NCBI GenBank assembly: GCA_964424375.1
Contig: CAYRIH010000002.1
Location: 6,663 to 70,662 of the forward strand
Length of the DNA stretch: 64,000 bases
Direction of reading: 5' to 3'
DNA from: CAYRIH01 sp964424375
Lineage (GTDB): Bacteria > Patescibacteriota > Kazan-3B-28 > UBA10110
In this document: one piece after another, positions 57,212-64,000 of the stretch
How the letters are laid out: the number at the start of each line of letters is the position of its first letter
Position numbering within the stretch: the first letter of the stretch is position 1
Position numbers and translations under genes: made by a program
The notes under the pieces: generated by a model
The model's input: only the letters and a program-made list of their open reading frames with translations
Databases searched by the model: none
What the model was told of the DNA's origin: nothing

Positions 57212-59863
57212 ATGAATTTTTTAGATAAAATTTTTGGGGACCCTAATAAAAAGGCTCTCAAGAAATTAGAATTGATTGTTAATAAGGTTAATGCCAGAGA
57301 AGCTGACATTAAACCATTGTCAGATGATCAATTAAAGGCCAAAACAGGTGAATTTAGAGAGCGTATTAAAAAAGGAGAGACTCTGGATCAATTATTGCCT
57401 GAGGCTTTTGCAGTGGCTAGAGAGGCGGCTTGGAGGGTTTTAAAAGAGAAACCTTATGATGTTCAGGTGATGGGTGGCATTGTGTTACATCAAGGTAATA
57501 TCTCAGAGATGAAAACGGGTGAAGGGAAAACTTTGGCTGCTACTTTGCCGATATATCTCAATGCTTTATCTGGCAAAGGTGCGCATATTATTACAGTTAA
57601 TGATTATTTGGCTAAACGGGATGCTGAATGGATGGGACAAATTTATAAATTTTTGGGACTTTCAATTGGGGTAATCCTGCATGGCAAAAGCACTGAAGAA
57701 AGAAGAGAAGCTTATCAGGCAGATGTAACTTATGGCACAAATAATGAATTTGGTTTTGATTATCTTAGAGACAATATGGCTAGCAGTGTCGATAATTTGG
57801 TTCAAAGAGAACTAAACTTTGCCATTGTAGACGAAGTTGATTCCATTTTAATAGATGAAGCTAGAACTCCTCTAATTATCTCGGCGCCGGATGAAGAATC
57901 GGCTATCCAGTATAAGCAATTTGCTCAGATTGTGCCTCAATTAACGGCCAATATTGACTACAATATAGATGAAAAAATGCGTACAGCTATTTTGACTGAC
58001 GAGGGTATTAATAAAATAGAGAAACTATTGGGCATTAAGAATATATACGAAAGTGGAGATGTAACTTTGGCACATCATATAGAGCAGTCCCTTAAAGCCC
58101 ATGCTTTGTATAGTAAAGATAAGGATTATGTTATTAAGGATGGCCAAATTTTGATCGTTGATGAATTTACGGGACGTTTAATGCCAGGGCGACGTTATGG
58201 CGAGGGGTTGCATCAAGCGATTGAAGCTAAAGAAAAAGTAGAAGTTAGACAGGAGAGTCGTACTTTGGCCACGATTACTTTTCAGAATTTTTTCCGTCTT
58301 TATGACAAATTAGCAGGCATGACTGGCACGGCCAAAACTGAAGAGGAAGAATTTTATAAAATTTATGGATTAGAGGTTATAATTGTTCCTACCAACAAAC
58401 CTCTGGTTAGAAAGAATTTAAATGATTTAGTATTTGTTGGTGGAAAAGCTAAATTTAATGCTGTAATTCAAGATATTAAGGAACGATATCAAAAAGGTCA
58501 GCCGCTTTTAGTGGGTACTATTTCTATAGAGAATTCTGAATTGCTCTCAGATATGCTCAAGCGTGAAGGAATCCCTCATAATGTTTTAAATGCCAAGCAT
58601 CATGAAAAAGAGGCTGAGATTATTAAAAATGCCGGGCAAAAAGAAGTAGTAACTATTGCTACTAATATGGCTGGTCGAGGTACGGATATTAAATTAGGAG
58701 AGGGAGTCAAAGAATTAGGCGGAGTGCATATTATAGGCACGGAGCGTCATGAATCTCGAAGGATTGATAATCAGTTGAGAGGTCGGTCTGGTCGCCAAGG
58801 AGATCCAGGCAGTTCTCAATTTTTTGTTTCAATGGAAGATGATTTAATGCGCTTGTTTGGTTCGGATCGGATTAAAAATATGATGAAAACTTTAAAAGTT
58901 CCGGAGGATCAACCATTAGAACATAAGATGATTAGTAATAGCATTGAAGCGGCCCAGAAAAAGGTTGAGGGTCATAATTTTGATATCCGCAAGCATGTAT
59001 TGCAGTACGATGATGTAATGAATCGTCAAAGAGAAGTGATTTATGGCAAACGCCGAGATATTTTGACTAAAGAAAGTATTAAAGATGAAATTTGGCAGGA
59101 TATTAAGGCTGAACTAGAAGGTTTGGTTAATTTTCATTGTCCAGGTGAAGATAGAGAAAAATGGAATGTCAAAGAAGTGCTTGAGAATGTTAATACCATA
59201 TTTCCACTACCTTCGGATCTAGAACAACAAATTAAGGAAGCAAGCAAAAAACAAGATATTATAAAATTAATTATTAATCAGACTGAATCAGTTTATAGCA
59301 AAAAAGAAAAAGAATCAGGAGAGGAGACTTGGCGCAAAGTAGAAAAAGCAGTTTTTTTGAGGGTTGTAGATGTTTTGTGGGTAGAACATTTGGATGCTAT
59401 GGTGCGCATGAGAGAAGGAATAGGATTGCGCGGATATGCCCAAAAAGATCCTTTATCTGAATATAAGCAGGAGTCTTATGAAATGTTTCAAAGACTACTC
59501 TCAGCAATTGCATCAGATGTTACTAGGATGATATTTAAAGTTAGAGTAGAAGCACCAAGAGTAACTCAGGAACAAAGACAAGAAATAGATAGAAAGAAAC
59601 AATTAGCTTTTAAGGGAGCAAAAGAGCCAAAGGGTGATTTTGCGGATGAAAAAGAAGAATTATCATCAATTTCTTCTGATCAACATTTAGAATCTGATTC
59701 CCTGGCCCCTGGCCGGGCAGGCGAGCAGGCAACACCTCAAGAACAATCCAGTATATCTAGTGCGGTGCGGGATTCTGGACAAAATAAANNNNNNNNNNTT
59801 GGCAAAAATGACCCATGCCCTTGCAAGAGCGGTAAGAAATACAAAAAATGCTGTATGAAATAG
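57212..59863 (+). CDS. secA: Protein translocase ATPase SecA
   Basis: An 883-codon motor ATPase of Sec export (length includes 10 N). Walker A is EMKTGEGKTLAATLP; DEVDSILIDEARTPL is the Walker B region. NMAGRGTDIKLG and RQGDPGSSQFFVSMEDDL mark the second ATPase domain. The zinc tail is CPCKSGKKYKKCC. The linker before the tail contains SLAPGRAGE, encoded by a GC-rich palindromic insertion (59701-59722), and then a short N-run. It works with SecD and SecF at 24-26 kb. Confidence 0.96.
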   Translation: MNFLDKIFGDPNKKALKKLELIVNKVNAREADIKPLSDDQLKAKTGEFRERIKKGETLDQLLPEAFAVAREAAWRVLKEKPYDVQVMGGIVLHQGNISEMKTGEGKTLAATLPIYLNALSGKGAHIITVNDYLAKRDAEWMGQIYKFLGLSIGVILHGKSTEERREAYQADVTYGTNNEFGFDYLRDNMASSVDNLVQRELNFAIVDEVDSILIDEARTPLIISAPDEESAIQYKQFAQIVPQLTANIDYNIDEKMRTAILTDEGINKIEKLLGIKNIYESGDVTLAHHIEQSLKAHALYSKDKDYVIKDGQILIVDEFTGRLMPGRRYGEGLHQAIEAKEKVEVRQESRTLATITFQNFFRLYDKLAGMTGTAKTEEEEFYKIYGLEVIIVPTNKPLVRKNLNDLVFVGGKAKFNAVIQDIKERYQKGQPLLVGTISIENSELLSDMLKREGIPHNVLNAKHHEKEAEIIKNAGQKEVVTIATNMAGRGTDIKLGEGVKELGGVHIIGTERHESRRIDNQLRGRSGRQGDPGSSQFFVSMEDDLMRLFGSDRIKNMMKTLKVPEDQPLEHKMISNSIEAAQKKVEGHNFDIRKHVLQYDDVMNRQREVIYGKRRDILTKESIKDEIWQDIKAELEGLVNFHCPGEDREKWNVKEVLENVNTIFPLPSDLEQQIKEASKKQDIIKLIINQTESVYSKKEKESGEETWRKVEKAVFLRVVDVLWVEHLDAMVRMREGIGLRGYAQKDPLSEYKQESYEMFQRLLSAIASDVTRMIFKVRVEAPRVTQEQRQEIDRKKQLAFKGAKEPKGDFADEKEELSSISSDQHLESDSLAPGRAGEQATPQEQSSISSAVRDSGQNKXXXXGKNDPCPCKSGKKYKKCCMK
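59701..59722 (+). repeat. GC-rich palindromic element, copy 4 (in-frame within secA)
   Basis: CCTGGCCCCTGGCC through GGGCAGGC, preceded by GATTC and followed by GAG. It is the shortest copy (about 22 bases), with the same ends as the tRNA-Val T-loop copy. It lies in the variable SecA linker, where extra residues are tolerated. Confidence 0.7.
59789..59798. other. 10-N gap inside secA
   Basis: Ten unknown bases in the linker before the zinc tail. The frame on both sides matches SecA if about 10 (or 10 plus a multiple of 3) bases are missing. Confidence 0.9.
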
Positions 59864-59893
59864 AAATAAATTAGCTCTAGGAGCGAAAAAGTG

Positions 59894-60277
59894 TTGACAG
59901 ATTCTGATTGGTGGTATAATATACACATAGTTATTTGTACCTTGAGCGTCTAATCAAACCAATCAAATTTGGACGTAAGGCTACAAAAATAAAAATAAAC
60001 TCAACAAGGGGGCAAAATAGATTGTTTCAATCATTGAGATTGGCTGCAATCTGATTTGTATTCTATTTTATGTTGGGGTTATTTTTATATTTTGTGGGCA
60101 GCATTCTGGTGATGTAGAGATGTGGTATTTTGAATATTTAAACTTTTTGGCGCAAGCTAAGAGGGTTTGGATGCCATAGCTGCTCCTCACCGGAATGCTG
60201 TTCGCAAAAATTTAATGCCTTGCGAACTCTGCGCAGATTGAGCCAGGATACCCTGCCTGGCAAAGGAGGAATTTCTT
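59894..60277 (+). promoter_or_regulatory. Strong promoter and long structured leader upstream of the two-repeat secreted protein
   Basis: -35 TTGACA (59894-59899), then TATAAT (59915-59920, 15-base spacer) or TAATAT (59917-59922, 17-base spacer). The ~350-base leader is non-coding and structured. CAGCATTCTGGTGA (60099-60112) pairs with TCACCGGAATGCTG (60187-60200, one G-U), closing a ~100-base domain. TTCGCAA/TTGCGAA (60201-60207, 60220-60226) and GCCAGG/CCTGGC (60242-60247, 60256-60261) follow, the last just before AAAGGAGGA. It may be a riboswitch-like element or an sRNA; no known class is recognised. Confidence 0.6.
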
Positions 60278-61603
60278 ATGAAATTCGACGATTTCTGTGC
60301 CAGGGTAATCCTGGTTGTAAGTCTCGTATTACTGCTTCTTGGCGCATGGACGTCAACAAGCTGTGCTGGCGGCACACCGATAGTACCGGCACCCAAACCT
60401 GAATTGACGACGTGGCAATCCCCGGTATATTTATATCGGGCGGAAGCTTTTCCCCATGACTATATTGTGGGGAAGGAGTATAAGTTTGTTCTAATGAAGG
60501 GTGTATCCGATGCTATCAATCCTGCTCTGAATGAATTTGTTGTGGGATTGTATACGGAGGACAGTGCTTTGTATCCGTACAATACGGATCTCCACATGGT
60601 TTCTGTCGGTGATTTATACGTCAATGAAGAAGGCGGATTCACCGCCTTGGATCCCGGTCAGAAAATTCTGAAGGTGGAAATTCGGGATACCCAGGATCGA
60701 CTGTATGCTACCATAACCTTTGGACCATATTTCGTGTATGGGTCGGACTGGGACTCGCCAGTGTCTCGATTCAATATCGAGGCACAGCCATCGCAATATA
60801 TTGTCGGTCAGTTCTATGACATGGAATTGATTGCCAATATGGGTGATCTGGTTTATAGGGAATCTCACGAGATTATGATCGGACTTTATCGAAAGTCCGA
60901 CGAGGGAGCCATATTTAGCGATGTATTATCGTTGAAGTTTGTTCCTTCGGGGAGTAGTTTGTATATAAATGAGTTTGGCAGATTTTCTGCCGACTCGACT
61001 GGCCAAAAGACGATCACCACCCAAGTGGTTGATGATGAAGGGCATTTATATATTACAGTTGTCTTTCACCCGTTTTTTGTGTCAGGTGGTGATGTGCCAC
61101 CACCTCCACCTCCACCACCTCCGTCATGCAGGGATTTGCATCCCGTGAAGGAAGCTATTGACGGCTTCTGGTGGGATTGCATCGATGGCTCGTGGGAAAA
61201 CACTGGTATTCTGGTGAACCCACCTTCGGAAACCTACAATCTTAGAGTTTTTGGTACTCTTGGGGAATTCTCCGATGGTGGCATGTTGGAAGTCGAGGAA
61301 GGAAATGGTATTCTTCTTAATCATTGGGAATTATGGCCTGATGGTGGAGGGGATAAAATTTTCTTGGCCACTGACGATGTTCAGTTTGAATCATTGGTTC
61401 TTCCTTTCTGGGTATGGGATTCAGTTCAAACAGAGTTAATGACTGTGCTTTGGGTTAATCCAGATTATCCAGATCCAGACGAGCCAGGAAATATGTTTAT
61501 TAATCCTGGTGATTATTCACTGTCATTTGAAGTCTCTTATGATGGCGAGACGTATACTCAATCAGGAATCTTAAGGGTTCTGGATAGGCTAGATTTTCCT
61601 TAA
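60278..61603 (+). CDS. Secreted protein with two repeated beta domains and a poly-Pro linker
   Basis: A 441-residue protein. The N-terminal signal (about 8-27) ends TSTSCAGG, a possible but atypical lipobox. Two homologous domains of about 110 residues follow (about 45-155 and 160-275), each with DYIVGK/QYIVGQ, VGLYTE/IGLYRK, LYVNEEGGFTA/LYINEFGRFSA and a final F.PYFV/F.PFFV. A run of nine Pro links to a Trp-rich C-terminal domain (about 285-441). Codon use is more GC-rich than in core genes. AAAGGAGG fixes the start. The fold is probably Ig-like or carbohydrate-binding; family unknown. Confidence 0.65.
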   Translation: MKFDDFCARVILVVSLVLLLLGAWTSTSCAGGTPIVPAPKPELTTWQSPVYLYRAEAFPHDYIVGKEYKFVLMKGVSDAINPALNEFVVGLYTEDSALYPYNTDLHMVSVGDLYVNEEGGFTALDPGQKILKVEIRDTQDRLYATITFGPYFVYGSDWDSPVSRFNIEAQPSQYIVGQFYDMELIANMGDLVYRESHEIMIGLYRKSDEGAIFSDVLSLKFVPSGSSLYINEFGRFSADSTGQKTITTQVVDDEGHLYITVVFHPFFVSGGDVPPPPPPPPPSCRDLHPVKEAIDGFWWDCIDGSWENTGILVNPPSETYNLRVFGTLGEFSDGGMLEVEEGNGILLNHWELWPDGGGDKIFLATDDVQFESLVLPFWVWDSVQTELMTVLWVNPDYPDPDEPGNMFINPGDYSLSFEVSYDGETYTQSGILRVLDRLDFP

Positions 61604-61663
61604 AGAAAACCGATGGACAGAATTGCTGAGTTTGTGGTTTAGGCGTAAGTAATATCATGTCGA

Positions 61664-61701
61664 GGGGTAGCTTCAAGAGCTGCCCCCTAATTTCTCTCTT
61701 A
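61664..61701 (+). terminator. Probable terminator after the two-repeat secreted gene
   Basis: Stem GGGGTAGCT/AGCTGCCCC (one G-U; loop TCAAG) followed by a T/C-rich run. It is weaker than a canonical terminator. Confidence 0.6.
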
Positions 61702-61723
61702 ATAAAATAGGTTAGATTTTTCT

Positions 61724-61761
61724 GACCATGGGTAGATTTTCCCCCAAGTCTGCCTATGGTC
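61724..61761 (+). promoter_or_regulatory. Hairpin and promoter-like region before the surface protein gene
   Basis: A 13-bp stem GACCATGGGTAGA/TCTGCCTATGGTC (with G-U pairs) lies upstream of a TATATAATAAT box near 61776. It could be a second terminator or an operator for the downstream surface-protein gene. Confidence 0.4.
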
Positions 61762-61818
61762 AGAGCAATTGAATCTATATAATAATTAAGAGACAAATAT
61801 CACTTAGGAGGTGAAAAA

Positions 61819-64000
61819 ATGCATTTTTTAAAGACTTTAGGTTTAAAAACCTATTATAGTGTGCGGAGAATAGGTAAAGCGCTAAGAAATTGGCGCAAAT
61901 TTGGCGTAATTATTTTTGGTAGCTTGTTACTGGTAACTACTTCTGGTATGCCATTAGCGAGTTATTATCAAATTCAAGCTACACCCAAACTAACCTACCT
62001 CTATATCAATCCTTCTACTTTATCTGTAGAAGAAGGTAAATCTTATCAATTCAGCTATAGAGCTGAAGATCAAGACCATAACCCTGTAACTGTTACTCCT
62101 AACTGGAGTATGAATAAGTCAGCAGCTGGCAGTATTACTTCTGCTGGTTACTTTACAGCCAGTAATCAACCTGGTACTTACACTAATGCCATAAAGTTAT
62201 CTGCTGGTGCTTTATCTACTTATGCTAGAGTAACAGTTATTAAATCAGAAACTCCTCCTCAATCCAAACTAACCTACCTCTATATCAATCCTTCTACTTT
62301 ATCTGTAGAAGAAGGTAANNNNNNNNNNNNNNNNNNNNNNNNNNNNNNNNNNNNNNNNNNNNNNNNNNNNNNNNNNNNNNNNNNNNNNNNNNNNNNNNNN
62401 NNNNNNNNNNNNNNNNNNTACACTAATGCCATAAAGTTATCTGCTGGTGCTTTATCTACTTATGCTAGAGTAATTGTATATAAATCCCCTGAACCAGAAC
62501 CAGGGCTTGATAGAGTAGAAATTGTAAATGTTGATGGTCTGCCATTATCCAGTTTTAGTATTGATATGGGCTCATCCAAACAATTTGACTCAAGAGCTTA
62601 TGATACGGATGGCAATGATATTACTGCCCAAACTTCATTTAGTTGGAGTATAGCTGATAATTACAATACTTATGACGTTGGAGTTGTTAGTCAAAATGGG
62701 CGCTACACTACTGGTAATAAGGCTGGTTTTTATTCCGCCGCCATTCAATTAACAGGTGTTTTTAAAGATAAATCAGATTTGGACACGGTTAGTGTGCTAA
62801 TTAATGAAGAAGTGCTACCTGTTCAAAATCTAACTTATGTAGAGATTAGTCCAACTAGTATAGTTTTGGATGCTAATACAACCCAGCAGTTTAGCGCTAA
62901 GGCTTATGATCAAGACAATCAATTAATAATTGATGGAGTTAATTATTCTTGGTCTATAGTAAACGGTGGCGGAACTATCAATTATACTTCTGGATTATTT
63001 ACAGCTGGCAGTGTTGATGGCACTTTTAGCAATACAGTTAGAGTTCGGGCCAGCATGGGTGATGAAACTGCCTATGATTATGCAACAGTTCTAATTAATC
63101 CAATTATTGTTCAGTCTGTTTTAGACAGAGTAGAGATATTTCCTTCATCCATTACTCTTAATACAAATCAATCATTTGATTTTGATGCCCAGGCTTATGA
63201 CGAACACAACAATCCAATGTTTAGCAACATAGCCTATGTTTGGAGCTTAGTTTCTGGCTATGGTTCTATTAATCAAAATGGCTTATTTGAAGCCTCCAGC
63301 ATCACAGGCACAGCTATTATTCAAATTGAAGCCAGTTCTGGCGGTCTATACCGCTTTGACACAGCTACAGTGACTATTACTGGCGGAACAGTTGTTAATA
63401 ATGTATTGAGTTATGTAGTTATTACTCCACAGATAGTTCATTTAGAGCCAGGCCAATCTGTTGATTTTGATGCCCAGGCTTATGATATCAGTGGTTTTCC
63501 AATATCAGCTAGTTATACTTGGGATGTGATTAACAGTTCAGCCGGTTCTGTATCTCAAAGCGGTTATTTAAATGACGGATATACAGTTGGCAGTTATTAT
63601 AATGCGGTTAGGGTAAGAGCTTACAAAAACGGTGTAGAAAGATCAGATTATGCTGATGTAATTATAAGGTCGGTTGTGGATCAAAATTATTACTTGGATG
63701 CTAATTTGTCTGCTATTGATGAAAATGGTGGAGATGTTCGTCCATCAGATGTTATTCTCTATACCTTAACTTTGACTAACTACCAAGACAATAGACTAAC
63801 TAATGTTAAAACCACTTTGGATCTGCCGGAATACACTACCTTTATTTCAGTCACTTCAAACGATGGCAGTCCAGGTATCAGTGGACGAGCCATTGTCTGG
63901 AATATAGGATATCTTAATGTCGGAGAAACAAATACCTTAAATTTGAGAGTAAGAATAAATCAAGATATTCCCACTGGCAGAATTATTTCGGCTAAAGCCT
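61819..64000 (+). CDS. Large surface protein with tandem Ig-like repeats and a DUF11 domain (3' partial)
   Basis: From ATG 61819 (TTAGGAGGTG upstream) the frame is open to the right edge, through one 100-N gap that keeps frame. A membrane or signal segment (about 32-55) precedes at least six Big-like repeats of about 90 residues with the pattern L.YV.I.P..........F.A.AYD......I....Y.WS. The first two are almost identical in DNA. After the sixth comes a DUF11-like domain (DVILYTLTLTNYQDNRLTNV...). Such proteins are S-layer or adhesin-like, exported by the Sec system. The C-terminal anchor is outside the window. Confidence 0.82.
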   Translation, partial: MHFLKTLGLKTYYSVRRIGKALRNWRKFGVIIFGSLLLVTTSGMPLASYYQIQATPKLTYLYINPSTLSVEEGKSYQFSYRAEDQDHNPVTVTPNWSMNKSAAGSITSAGYFTASNQPGTYTNAIKLSAGALSTYARVTVIKSETPPQSKLTYLYINPSTLSVEEGXXXXXXXXXXXXXXXXXXXXXXXXXXXXXXXXXXYTNAIKLSAGALSTYARVIVYKSPEPEPGLDRVEIVNVDGLPLSSFSIDMGSSKQFDSRAYDTDGNDITAQTSFSWSIADNYNTYDVGVVSQNGRYTTGNKAGFYSAAIQLTGVFKDKSDLDTVSVLINEEVLPVQNLTYVEISPTSIVLDANTTQQFSAKAYDQDNQLIIDGVNYSWSIVNGGGTINYTSGLFTAGSVDGTFSNTVRVRASMGDETAYDYATVLINPIIVQSVLDRVEIFPSSITLNTNQSFDFDAQAYDEHNNPMFSNIAYVWSLVSGYGSINQNGLFEASSITGTAIIQIEASSGGLYRFDTATVTITGGTVVNNVLSYVVITPQIVHLEPGQSVDFDAQAYDISGFPISASYTWDVINSSAGSVSQSGYLNDGYTVGSYYNAVRVRAYKNGVERSDYADVIIRSVVDQNYYLDANLSAIDENGGDVRPSDVILYTLTLTNYQDNRLTNVKTTLDLPEYTTFISVTSNDGSPGISGRAIVWNIGYLNVGETNTLNLRVRINQDIPTGRIISAKA
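61987..62265 (+). repeat. 279-bp Ig-domain DNA repeat, first copy
   Basis: The start of this unit (AAACTAACCTACCTC...) recurs at 62266, 279 bases (93 codons) later, with no differences seen up to the gap. The unit's end (TACACTAATGCC..., 62179) recurs right after the gap at 62419. Recent tandem duplication is the simplest reading. Confidence 0.88.
62319..62418. other. 100-N assembly gap within the tandem Ig repeat
   Basis: The run of N lies in the second copy of the 279-bp repeat. In copy 1 the matching interval is 62040-62178, 139 bases, so the true missing length is probably about 139 rather than 100. Both lengths keep frame. Confidence 0.85.

Noticed and set aside
60099..60200. A cyclic-di-GMP (GEMM) riboswitch
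   Set aside because: A few words resemble it, but the conserved AGGGCAAACC half and the tetraloop-receptor are missing.

Overview
The window is a low-GC bacterial chromosome segment read with the standard code (TAA, TAG and TGA all act as stops). It is dense in genes for translation, secretion, division and cell wall, and poor in biosynthesis. It encodes a class II ribonucleotide reductase with a corrinoid adenosyltransferase, a tandem-domain ThyX, an LCP protein, a class A penicillin-binding protein, ComEA, and large Ig-like surface proteins. This suggests a reduced, Gram-positive-like member of the Patescibacteria/Candidate Phyla Radiation. That placement is inference from gene content; no 16S rRNA gene is present. 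Many genes lack a clear Shine-Dalgarno site; others (ftsZ, rplL, nrdJ, and the accessory lipoproteins and surface genes) have strong ones.

Layout. 1-6.8 kb: end of an LCP protein, a membrane protein, an MscS-related membrane protein, tRNA-Leu, comEA, recG, a 54-residue basic protein and tyrS. 7-13.4 kb: PBP1A, trigger factor, clpP, holB and a TPR protein. 13.4-20 kb: tRNA-Tyr/Thr/Thr, rplK-rplA, dut-tmk, thyX (opposite strand), an L10 leader with rplJ-rplL, and tgt. 20-22.2 kb: an accessory cassette of lipoprotein, XRE regulator and lipoprotein, whose two lipoproteins share a nearly identical 252-bp 5' segment. 22.3-32.2 kb: a Big2-like exported protein, thpR, secD-secF, hisS, a HIT protein, rpsU-yqeY-ybeY, ftsA and ftsZ. 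32.4-35.2 kb: nrdJ behind a near-perfect NrdR box. 35.2-40.9 kb: an accessory island framed by hairpin repeats, with a membrane-anchored VWA protein, a coiled-coil membrane protein, an exported nuclease, two small membrane proteins and a tandem-repeat protein. 40.9-59.9 kb: core genes again (cob(I)alamin adenosyltransferase, NYN protein, ileS, rplU, lepB, rpsB-tsf-frr-uppS, a frameshifted polyprenyl synthase, rseP, folD, greA, lysS, serS, secA). 60-64 kb: a structured leader with a secreted two-repeat protein, then a large Ig-like/DUF11 surface protein that leaves the window.

The most unusual signals are small repeats. A GC-rich palindromic element occurs four times. Two copies interrupt one tRNA-Val gene, in its D-arm and its T-loop; one lies inside the secA reading frame; one lies just upstream of the Big2 protein. 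A second, AT-rich inverted-repeat family ends in TCTAACGGGATGAA, with the ATG serving as the start codon of comEA and a HIT protein; the same word starts tyrS and a 20-codon upstream ORF. Other points of interest are a Walker A Lys-to-Gln change in thymidylate kinase, a single-base frameshift in an A7 tract of a prenyl synthase, and three runs of N. At least one 100-N gap looks like a scaffolding artefact because identical 32-base ends flank it.
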